Positions 25,346 through 32,550 of a DNA stretch of 49,295 nucleotides are shown piece after piece. The notes beneath the pieces were generated by a model, which saw nothing but the letters and a program-made list of their open reading frames with translations, searched no databases and had not been told where the DNA came from. Position 1 is the first letter of the stretch. Every line of letters starts with the position of its first letter. The position numbers and the translations under genes were made by a program. Source of the DNA: Agathobacter sp. (GTDB lineage Bacteria; Bacillota; Clostridia; Lachnospirales; Lachnospiraceae); contig JAFUPI010000087.1 in assembly GCA_017481285.1 (NCBI GenBank), positions 1 through 49,295 on the forward strand, in the 5' to 3' direction.

Positions 25346-26222
25346 AGTCTACACCTCCCATCTCATAAATAAAGATTTCTTCCAGCGAAAGTGGAAGTAC
25401 ATCTACAATTGTTTTCTGTGCATCTTTTTTCATATGCTCTACGGCTTCTTCTGGATTACCACGTACGATAAGCGTATGTACACGTCCAATATTAGAAGCA
25501 TGCAACACTTTGAAACCTTCTGGAAGCTTAGGCACTTCGCCCTCGCAAGCCACCTGAATCTTCGATACATTTCCCTGCAAGTCACTTAAAGAACGTTCGA
25601 TAATGACTTTTCCCTTATTCATGATGCCTACATGGTCACACACGTCCTCTAATTCGCGTAGGTTGTGAGAAGAAACTACGACCGTCATCTCACGTTCTGC
25701 CACCTGAGCCATAAGAATACTCCAAATCTGTCTTCTCATAACTGGGTCAAGTCCATCCACTGGTTCATCTAGAATAAGCACCTCTGGCTTACAGCAAATC
25801 GCCAGCCAAAAAGCCACCTGTTTCTGCATACCTTTGGAAAGACGACGGATATTTCTCTTTAAATCAATCGTTGGGAAATATTCTTTCAGCATAAAAAACA
25901 TTTCTCTATCAAAGGTAGGGTAAAGCCCCTCATAATATCGCATCATTTCCATGGTGTCTGCCTGAAGGAAATAGAAAAGTTCATCTGGAATGTATGCAAT
26001 CTTGGCCTTTACCAATCGATTTTCAAATACCTCTTTTCCTTCCACCAACACTTCACCAGCATCCTGACGATATACCCCTGTCAAATGGCGGATAATCGTA
26101 CTTTTTCCGGCACCATTTGGTCCTACCAGTCCGTAAATAGCACCTTTATTGACATGCATATTGACACCGTCTAATGCACGAAAACCATCAAACTCTTTTA
26201 CAACATTATTTACTTGAATCAT
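25320..26222 (-). CDS. ABC transporter ATP-binding protein, YtrB type, system 2
   Basis: A 300-aa ATPase: Walker A GPNGAGKST near residue 34, signature LSKGMQKQVAF, Walker B LILDEPVDGLDP, and SSHNLRELEDVCD. The Q-loop carries YIPDE, unlike the glutamate in the two shorter ATPases of this region. A C-terminal extension of about 80 residues ends in LPLSLEEIFIYEMGG. It shares the ATGA stop/start overlap with the GntR gene, so regulator and transporter are translationally coupled, as in YtrA-YtrB systems. Confidence 0.92.
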   Translation of the reverse strand: MIQVNNVVKEFDGFRALDGVNMHVNKGAIYGLVGPNGAGKSTIIRHLTGVYRQDAGEVLVEGKEVFENRLVKAKIAYIPDELFYFLQADTMEMMRYYEGLYPTFDREMFFMLKEYFPTIDLKRNIRRLSKGMQKQVAFWLAICCKPEVLILDEPVDGLDPVMRRQIWSILMAQVAEREMTVVVSSHNLRELEDVCDHVGIMNKGKVIIERSLSDLQGNVSKIQVACEGEVPKLPEGFKVLHASNIGRVHTLIVRGNPEEAVEHMKKDAQKTIVDVLPLSLEEIFIYEMGGVDYEVKDFLL

Positions 26223-26629
26223 TCTGCACTGCCTCCTTTCGAAGTACTCTCTGCTATCTCTGCTGGCTTTACACCACTGAAATGAGCGATACGTTTCACC
26301 AGCTCCTCCTCTGTTACCGATAGCTCTAACAACTCTTTCGCAGCCTTATCAAACTGCTTCCACAACTCTTCTTTTCTGCTATCGTACAAGTCAAATTCCT
26401 GATTGATAAAGGTCCCTTTTCCAGTCAAGGTATAGATAAAGCCTTCCTGCTCCAGTTCCTTATATGCACGGGAAATGGTGTTCGGATTGATTGCAAGCTT
26501 CATCGCCAACTCTCGTACAGATGGCAGTTTATCATCTGGACCCAACACGCCTGAATAGGCTAGCTTTCGAATTCCGTCCTTGACCTGCTCGTAGATAGGC
26601 CTTGGATCTCTGTAATTTAGCTGTATCAC
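26219..26629 (-). CDS. GntR family regulator, YtrA subfamily
   Basis: A 136-aa regulator with an N-terminal winged HTH (PIYEQVKDGIRKLAYSGVLGPDDKLPSVRELAMKLAINPNTISRAYKELEQEGFIYTLTGKGTFI) and a short C-terminal dimer segment. This is the size and layout of YtrA proteins, repressors of cell-wall-antibiotic-responsive ABC operons. The inverted repeat AGTGTA-N13-TACACT found upstream of 28810 fits the recognition reported for YtrA of Bacillus subtilis. Its stop overlaps the ATPase start (ATGA). Confidence 0.92.
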   Translation of the reverse strand: MIQLNYRDPRPIYEQVKDGIRKLAYSGVLGPDDKLPSVRELAMKLAINPNTISRAYKELEQEGFIYTLTGKGTFINQEFDLYDSRKEELWKQFDKAAKELLELSVTEEELVKRIAHFSGVKPAEIAESTSKGGSAE

Positions 26630-26642
26630 TCCAATCCCTCCT

Positions 26643-27896
26643 TTACAATTCTATTTTTTCTGGGAATGCTTCCTTTCGCATGATTCCCCACATCTTATCT
26701 ATATACGCCAGTGTGTAGAAATTCTCGTAGTAATGGTAATAAAAGGCTCCTTTTAAAGTCATTTCATAAATACCATCTTTCTCTTTCACAAATCCTAACA
26801 TCTTGGCAATCCATAATTCAACCCCATACATTTTCTGCAACGATTTTCCAAAAAACTTCTCGAAATCTCTGCTATCTACCCTTGTGCTATAAGCTGTCCA
26901 AAACAGGTAGTAAATCATTCTTTGACGTTCTGTAAAACGTATGGTTAACGAAGTTGCCAGCTTTTGCTCTGCAATTCGTTTACAATATTCCTCTACCGAA
27001 AAGGTATTTATCTTGAACTGGTCTCGCAGTAAAGTGGTCGCTGAGCAACCAAATCCAAGGAAATTGTCTCTTGTCATAGAGGAGTATTTCGCATCAGCTT
27101 CGCTGGAAAAAGTCCAAATGGAGCTTCGCACATATCCCTGTTGCAAACAGTACTTTGTGATTTCATCCAACAGTGCCCGCTTTTCTTTTTTATTCATAAC
27201 CTTTACCTTACTAGAAGTAAAGGTAAAATCGATGAATGGATAAATCGCAACATGATTGGCACCATGGGAAAATGCCAGCTCGATATCTCTTTTCAAATCT
27301 ATATACGTCTGGTTAGGTAGAGCAAAAATGAAATCCATGGATACTGTTTCAAATTCCACCTGAGCCAATGCCGCAGCCATCTTTTCAATATCCACCACCT
27401 CTCGCCCCAGGATATCCTGATATTTCTGCTGAAAGGATTGAATACCAATACTGATTTTTGTAATGCCTGCTGATTTTAGCTTCGTCAGTGTTTCCACGTT
27501 TACATTCCTTGGATGAAGCTCTAAACCAATCCCCTCCGTAATGATGAAATACTCTTGAAGTGTATCTATAATTTCTTTCAAACGTCCTGTCGCCAAGGCT
27601 GGTGTTCCACCACCAAAGTATAGGCTTGTGACCTGTTTCTTATCTGGATTCTGGCTTCCCACCATGCGAATTTCTTCCAGAAGTGCATCTATGTATTTGT
27701 CGCATTTCTCCTTAGAATAAATCTCTTTACAATAAGGACAAAAATTACATATGCTCTCACAAAACGGAATATGTACATACAAGCCTAGATTTTCGCAGTT
27801 CTGAAAATGCAGACTTTGGTCATATTCGTTGTAAAAGGTAAATGGCTTCGTCGACCTCGTCAGCCACATCCTGGTTAAATCTGTAATCACACTCAT
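26643..27896 (-). CDS. HemN/HemW-like radical SAM protein, system 2
   Basis: A 417-aa protein with the coproporphyrinogen-oxidase-type cluster motif CESICNFC-PYC (cysteines 46, 50, 53, 56), GGGTP near residue 95, GLELHPRNV and a C-terminal winged-helix-like region. This places it in the HemN/HemW/HutW superfamily; the family alone does not fix the reaction (heme synthesis, heme degradation, methyl transfer and other roles are known). It follows the other radical SAM gene by 11 nt and precedes ytrA by 13 nt, so it belongs to the YtrA-controlled operon rather than to a heme gene cluster. Confidence 0.85.
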   Translation of the reverse strand: MSVITDLTRMWLTRSTKPFTFYNEYDQSLHFQNCENLGLYVHIPFCESICNFCPYCKEIYSKEKCDKYIDALLEEIRMVGSQNPDKKQVTSLYFGGGTPALATGRLKEIIDTLQEYFIITEGIGLELHPRNVNVETLTKLKSAGITKISIGIQSFQQKYQDILGREVVDIEKMAAALAQVEFETVSMDFIFALPNQTYIDLKRDIELAFSHGANHVAIYPFIDFTFTSSKVKVMNKKEKRALLDEITKYCLQQGYVRSSIWTFSSEADAKYSSMTRDNFLGFGCSATTLLRDQFKINTFSVEEYCKRIAEQKLATSLTIRFTERQRMIYYLFWTAYSTRVDSRDFEKFFGKSLQKMYGVELWIAKMLGFVKEKDGIYEMTLKGAFYYHYYENFYTLAYIDKMWGIMRKEAFPEKIEL

Positions 27897-27907
27897 AAAG
27901 GCCTCTT

Positions 27908-28810
27908 TTAAATGTATTTCAAATAAGTCTTTAGCATCTCAAATATAATCTTTGGATTGCCTCGGAACAGTAAAGTATATTCTGCCACGAAAAAGTAACC
28001 ACATTTTTCACATAATCCTGGCACATCAATGCAACGTCCACAGGTACTTAATTTGCCATTCTCTATTACCACGCACTGATGACATGGCGTTGGGAAATTA
28101 TTATGTATCAGATATGGGAAGGCACTCTTTAGATTAAAGATTGGTGCTCCCTCCTCCATCATTTGTTCAATGGTATCACAGCACTTCTGCTTTTCTTCTA
28201 CCGACAATGCCAGCTCCTTGGTATCTGGGTATGGCGTGTGGAAATTGAAGGATACGGCACGCACATTTTTCGTATCTCGGGCCGTACTGCAGACATGAGC
28301 GACTGCATCCTTATTGATCTGATTAATCGCCATATAGAAACAAATATTATCTGCGGTAGCATGTGCGATATTCTCCATAATCTTGTCGTAGGTATCACCA
28401 CGAATGATATTGTGGTGTTCTCGATCTCCATCCAAACTTAACAAAATCAAATCTGCCTCTGGCAAATCAATCGGATAGGTTCCATTGGTTACGACATTTA
28501 CAATGAGAAACCCCATTTCTTTCGCTTCTATCACCAAATCTCGGATGGTTTTCTCTCCATCTCTCCACAAGAAGGTTTCCCCACCACAGAAAAACAGAAT
28601 ACGAACGCCCATATCATACAACTGCTGCATTTCCTTTCTCATCTGCACGTAAGGGTGCACCACTGCCGTAATATTATTCACGGAACAATGCTTACAGGAA
28701 AGATTGCATTTATCAGTCACGATAATCGTTCCCAAAATCGGTTTCTTCTCTCGAAAAAGTATGGTTCTTACTCCGAACGTTGCAAAGTGTATAAAAGAAG
28801 ATAATTTCAT
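27908..28810 (-). CDS. Radical SAM protein with C-terminal cysteine cluster, system 2
   Basis: A 300-aa protein with the canonical CNLSCKHC (cysteines 35, 39, 42) and a TIM-barrel-like middle with FFCGGETFLW and LLSLDGDREHHN. A C-terminal set of six cysteines (CHQC, CGRC, CEKC) is consistent with an auxiliary 4Fe-4S (SPASM/twitch-like) cluster. It heads the operon behind a YtrA-type operator. SPASM proteins often modify peptides, but no precursor peptide was found within 500 bp. The substrate is unknown. Alternatives are cofactor maturation or lipid modification. Confidence 0.85.
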   Translation of the reverse strand: MKLSSFIHFATFGVRTILFREKKPILGTIIVTDKCNLSCKHCSVNNITAVVHPYVQMRKEMQQLYDMGVRILFFCGGETFLWRDGEKTIRDLVIEAKEMGFLIVNVVTNGTYPIDLPEADLILLSLDGDREHHNIIRGDTYDKIMENIAHATADNICFYMAINQINKDAVAHVCSTARDTKNVRAVSFNFHTPYPDTKELALSVEEKQKCCDTIEQMMEEGAPIFNLKSAFPYLIHNNFPTPCHQCVVIENGKLSTCGRCIDVPGLCEKCGYFFVAEYTLLFRGNPKIIFEMLKTYLKYI

Positions 28811-28838
28811 ATTGTTTTCCTTCTTTCTTATGGCGTAT

Positions 28839-28894
28839 TAAGTGTATTAGTTGTTCTAGTACACTTAGTATAACATATACATATCAAATGTCAA
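28839..28894 (-). promoter_or_regulatory. YtrA-type operator and strong promoter of the radical SAM/ABC operon
   Basis: AGTGTA at 28841-28846 and TACACT at 28860-28865 are separated by exactly 13 nt; the symmetry extends to TAAGTGTA/TACACTTA. On the minus strand TTGACA (28889-28894) and TATACT (28867-28872) are 16 nt apart. The operator therefore overlaps the transcription start, as for a repressor. Confidence 0.85.
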
Positions 28895-28904
28895 GTATAC
28901 ATAC

Positions 28905-28946
28905 AAAGAGCCTGTGCAACACATCCCTTTGACATGTCACACAGGC
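28905..28946 (-). terminator. Hairpin after the blaI-blaR1-ABC operon
   Basis: AAGAGCCTGTG and CACAGGCTCTT form a perfect 11-bp stem with an interior able to pair further (ACATGTC-type bases). It lies just beyond the ATPase stop codon; the T-run is short. Confidence 0.7.
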
Positions 28947-28955
28947 TCTTATCTT

Positions 28956-29588
28956 CTATTTTGTTAATACACCCTTCTCCATAAAATACACTTCATCGCT
29001 CAGCATCTCGATATCCTCCCTCGAATGAGATGCCAGCAAAATAAGTTTCCCTTTTTCTTTCTGTTCCAATATAAACTGGCGGAACCATTCTACACCATCT
29101 TCGTCCAGACCATTGGTAGGCTCGTCTAAGATAAGGACGTTTGGATCTTCCATCATTGCCTGTGCAATGCCAAGACGCTGACGCATACCGAGACTATACT
29201 TACCTACTGGCTTTTTCATGGTTGAATCCAACCCGACCAACTCCATCGTCTCACGAATTTTTGCATCCGTGATTCGATTTTGGATACCTGCTAGGATTTT
29301 CAGATTCTTAAAACCGCTGTAGTTCGGAAAGAAACCTGGCTCTTCTATAATGATTCCCGCCGATGGTAAAAAGTCCATATCCTTATGTATCACCTTGCCA
29401 TTGACAGTAACCTTTCCTTCCGTTGGACGCATAAAGCCGCAGATGCATTTCATCAGAACGGTCTTTCCAGAGCCATTTCGTCCACGAAGTCCGTACACTT
29501 TGCCGCTATGTAGAGTTAAATTGATATCCGACAAAAGCTTCGCGTTCTTGATTTGTAAGGACACATGGTCCACTATAATTTCTTGCAT
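28956..29588 (-). CDS. ABC transporter ATP-binding protein (lantibiotic immunity/bacitracin type), system 3
   Basis: A 210-aa ATPase paralogous to that of system 1: Walker A GRNGSGKT (36-43), YSLGMRQRLGIAQAMM signature region, Walker B LILDEPTNGLDEDGVEW. At the Q-loop position it has glutamate (GIIIEEPGFFPNYSG), the E-loop of LanF-type ATPases. ATG at 29588 is chosen because AAAGGAGGG precedes it directly; 27 upstream codons in frame are not expected to be translated. Its start overlaps the permease. It is last in the blaI-blaR1-lipoprotein-permease-permease-ATPase operon. Confidence 0.92.
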   Translation of the reverse strand: MQEIIVDHVSLQIKNAKLLSDINLTLHSGKVYGLRGRNGSGKTVLMKCICGFMRPTEGKVTVNGKVIHKDMDFLPSAGIIIEEPGFFPNYSGFKNLKILAGIQNRITDAKIRETMELVGLDSTMKKPVGKYSLGMRQRLGIAQAMMEDPNVLILDEPTNGLDEDGVEWFRQFILEQKEKGKLILLASHSREDIEMLSDEVYFMEKGVLTK

Positions 29589-30418
29589 ACGTCCCTCCTT
29601 TTTACTCCGATGATTGCGAGGATGATGACTACCACTAGTGCAATCATCAAATACAAATATGACATCCAATAAGGAAATACTGCTTTTCGCAAATACTCAT
29701 GCAAATGCCCTGTCAGTAATGCATGGGCTGGTGGGAACAAAAATGCCAGTTTCGTCCGCATAAGAGAAAATGCTGCACCGATTCCCATCAAACAAATACA
29801 AATGCCTAGTGGCAGATATTTCTTTCCATACATTTTGCCGCAAAGCAAAATTGCACTATATAACAGCAATGTCAAGACCGTCAATGTCACCGACAAAGCT
29901 ACCGCCTCGCCTACCTCCAGCTGATTGTAAATATCTCCTTGGATAAGCTGTGCCACTGGCGAATTCGCATCCTCTGAAAATGCCAGATAATACCGCGTCA
30001 CTACATTGCTCCATTCTCCATCTACGGTCAGACTTCCCCAACAAGAAACGATAGAGGAAACAAACATACCAAACAAAATCGTCACAATGGCAAAGAACGC
30101 AAACAACATCTGTGTTACAATCCATTTCACCTTTCCCATTCGATAAATCGACCATAAGCAACTTCCTTCCATCACTGGAAAATCCGACATAAGCACCAAG
30201 AAAAATACAGGCATAATCAGAATCGCTATTACCGAATTATTGAGAGCTATATAAGGCTCTAACCAGTTCAATGGTACTCCCATGGCTACCGCATGCACAC
30301 AAAGTATTTTTCCAACAGATTCCCTTGCATAAACGATGAGCATAAGCAGGAGCAAGATGCGTGGGTTCCACAGCCATCGTTTGTATTCTGCCAATGCCAC
30401 TCGAACAATTCCTTTCAT
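29573..30418 (-). CDS. ABC-2 type permease subunit, system 3 (second)
   Basis: A 281-aa membrane protein with six helices, opening KGIVRVALAEYKRWLWNPRILLLLMLIVYARESVG. That is the same layout as the system 1 permease at 16960-17823, including the extracellular loop that follows (YYLAFSEDANSPVAQLIQGDIYNQL against YYIFAPNDTMSMVANLTTGRLYNNL). ATG at 30418 overlaps the upstream permease stop as ATGA, so the two are coupled; a longer frame upstream is rejected. It probably forms a heterodimeric pore with its neighbour. Confidence 0.87.
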   Translation of the reverse strand: MKGIVRVALAEYKRWLWNPRILLLLMLIVYARESVGKILCVHAVAMGVPLNWLEPYIALNNSVIAILIMPVFFLVLMSDFPVMEGSCLWSIYRMGKVKWIVTQMLFAFFAIVTILFGMFVSSIVSCWGSLTVDGEWSNVVTRYYLAFSEDANSPVAQLIQGDIYNQLEVGEAVALSVTLTVLTLLLYSAILLCGKMYGKKYLPLGICICLMGIGAAFSLMRTKLAFLFPPAHALLTGHLHEYLRKAVFPYWMSYLYLMIALVVVIILAIIGVKRRDVCKKL

Positions 30419-31320
30419 CGACTCACCCCACAATCCGATGCCTTTTGCATATAAATCAAATGTATCACGATTGCAGCAATCCATACTGCGACAAGCACCA
30501 CCATATTGACAAGACAATACTCTGCTTTTTCCCAAAATTGAACATATCCTTCCGGACTCACATAGGAATGTATCGCAATATAGTTTTCCATCGTAACACT
30601 TCCCTCCAATAGTCGTCCATCAAAGGAACTTACAATGGAATAATAGATATATCCAAAGAAAAATGGAATACACACCGCCAAATAAATATTAGAGAAAAAT
30701 GCAGTGCAAATAAAACCAATAAAACCGCAGAAAACTCCATATAAAAAAGCTCCCATCAACGATAATATGATAAATGCGCCCTCTCCAAACAAGTCAAATG
30801 TCAAAGGCACCAAACCTGTCATCTGTGGCAATCGGTTCTCTACATACCAAATATAATAATCAGGTGAAGTCTCAGCCCGCATTGGATAATTCCAATACAA
30901 AAACACCAAAAACAAAAGTCCTATCACCAAGAAACACAATCCCGATGTAAGTACCGCAGTCAACGCCTTGGAAATCACATATCGCTTTTTTCCTTCTTTA
31001 AATAACAAATATCTTCGCACACCATATTTCTGTTCCTCACACAGCACTGTCGCAAAAGACAATGCTGCAAATAGTGGCCCATACATCGATAACTGATAGA
31101 TGATATGTCCTGTAAGTGTTTTTTCTACACTTAGATTATAGATTATCATCTGTTCGCGTTCTAGCTCATAAGTAGCCGACAATACCGTATACACCGTTCC
31201 ATCCAAATCCTTATGTATCTGCGAGGTCAGTAAAATAAGCAGTGCTAATCCAACGGATAGCCAAAAGCCGAAGGAGGAAAGAATCCGTTTCATTTCATCT
31301 AAAGTAATTTTCCATACCAT
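30415..31320 (-). CDS. ABC-2 type permease subunit, system 3 (first)
   Basis: A 301-aa membrane protein with about six helices, starting MVWKITLDEMKRILSSFGFWLSVGLALLILL. The cytoplasmic patch EEQKYGVRRYLLFKEGKKRYVISK is paralogous to the corresponding patch in 17810-18562. A ribosome site GAGGG precedes the ATG, and its stop overlaps the next permease start. It lies downstream of the lipoprotein gene, so the order accessory-permease-permease-ATPase is the same as in system 1. Confidence 0.87.
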   Translation of the reverse strand: MVWKITLDEMKRILSSFGFWLSVGLALLILLTSQIHKDLDGTVYTVLSATYELEREQMIIYNLSVEKTLTGHIIYQLSMYGPLFAALSFATVLCEEQKYGVRRYLLFKEGKKRYVISKALTAVLTSGLCFLVIGLLFLVFLYWNYPMRAETSPDYYIWYVENRLPQMTGLVPLTFDLFGEGAFIILSLMGAFLYGVFCGFIGFICTAFFSNIYLAVCIPFFFGYIYYSIVSSFDGRLLEGSVTMENYIAIHSYVSPEGYVQFWEKAEYCLVNMVVLVAVWIAAIVIHLIYMQKASDCGVSR

Positions 31321-31336
31321 AGTTTTCCCTCAATAT

Positions 31337-32527
31337 CTAATAACTTTCCATCTCGCCAGTTTCCATATTTACATATACTCGAATTGCACTTTCATCGTTC
31401 GGATTTTCCAAAAGGAAGGACCAATATGGAATCCATATATCATAGGATTTATCTCCCTCTGTTTCTGTAAACATGCGATATTCCATACCGATATACAAAA
31501 TATCAAAAACAGTGTCACCTGTCATATAATAGGATAAACCTTCCATCACATCTGCAAATGGCATATATGCTTCGTAAACCTTTGCGACCATTCCCTTTTC
31601 GTAGCAATTCACAAGCCCTAATAAAATATCCACCTTATTGCTTTCACAAAGAAACGCCTGCCCCATGACTCCCACTTCATTTGCCGCTCCTGCACCTGTA
31701 TGCTCTTTTACACGGATTCCTTCATAGGAAAATGTTCGATATGCATCAAAAACATAATATTCGGTATTGGGTATTTTACCTACTATTATTTTATACACTT
31801 CATTACGAATACCATTATCCTCTCCTACCAGCGGATAATGTGCATCCAAATATTCCTCTATCTCAGCCTTTGCCTCTGCTACAGTCTTTTGTGTTCCATC
31901 CATAAGTGGATAAGAATCTGACAAATCATCCAAATAGCAATTATAGCTTTTTACTTCCTCGTAATTCGATGCCCCAAAAGGAGAATTGCGTCCACTCAGC
32001 CTTCCAAGTGTACCTAGGCTTAAGTTAAAACATATCCCTTCTGGCATCGTCTCGATAGCATAATAGTTTTCATTATCTTTATATAGCATCCATAATTGTA
32101 TACTTTCATCCTGTTCCAACTCCTCGGCATGCTCCATTAAATATGTATAATCCCCATATTTTCTCGTACCATCTTCTAATACACCCATCCCCGCCATAAT
32201 ACATGCTGTGTCTACTTCTTCTAAATCCAATAGCTTTGGATATACGACATCTTTATAGAAGTCTAACTTCTCTTTCAGTGACATGTTACTAGTAAATTCA
32301 TATATCGGAAATTTCATCTCTTTAATTTCCTCAACTTCTGGCAAACGTACCTCATCACATACTATATTTAGGTTTTCATACTTTCCTTCTTTTGCCGCCG
32401 CCATCTCTGCACTAATTTCTTCTTTTAACGCAGCAAAAGAACCTTTCTTCTCCTCGTCCTCATTGGAACAGCCGGTAAATAATAAGCCTAATATAAGTAG
32501 TGCAACGAAACATTTTATCTTCTTCAT
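31337..32527 (-). CDS. Lipoprotein accessory protein, system 3 (distant paralogue of system 1 accessory proteins)
   Basis: A 396-aa protein with a lipoprotein signal (hydrophobic FVALLILGLL followed by the lipobox FTGC). The extracytoplasmic part matches the general architecture of the proteins at 18555-19841 and 21236-22495. An early EEISAEMAAAKEGKYENLNI parallels KSEFQGDIRALRWGKYSNLT, and the C-terminal IPYWSFLLEN...RVYVNMETGEME parallels PKWKI...YVDVVTGEI. ATG at 32527 follows GGGGGAT. Its place between blaR1 and the permeases suggests a substrate-binding or sensor role. Confidence 0.75.
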   Translation of the reverse strand: MKKIKCFVALLILGLLFTGCSNEDEEKKGSFAALKEEISAEMAAAKEGKYENLNIVCDEVRLPEVEEIKEMKFPIYEFTSNMSLKEKLDFYKDVVYPKLLDLEEVDTACIMAGMGVLEDGTRKYGDYTYLMEHAEELEQDESIQLWMLYKDNENYYAIETMPEGICFNLSLGTLGRLSGRNSPFGASNYEEVKSYNCYLDDLSDSYPLMDGTQKTVAEAKAEIEEYLDAHYPLVGEDNGIRNEVYKIIVGKIPNTEYYVFDAYRTFSYEGIRVKEHTGAGAANEVGVMGQAFLCESNKVDILLGLVNCYEKGMVAKVYEAYMPFADVMEGLSYYMTGDTVFDILYIGMEYRMFTETEGDKSYDIWIPYWSFLLENPNDESAIRVYVNMETGEMESY

Positions 32528-32550
32528 AGTAAATCCCCCATACACGATTT

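Noticed and set aside
26643..28810. A ribosomally made, radical-SAM-modified peptide cluster
   Set aside because: No short precursor ORF with a ribosome site was found near the two radical SAM genes, although the SPASM-like cysteines made it worth checking.
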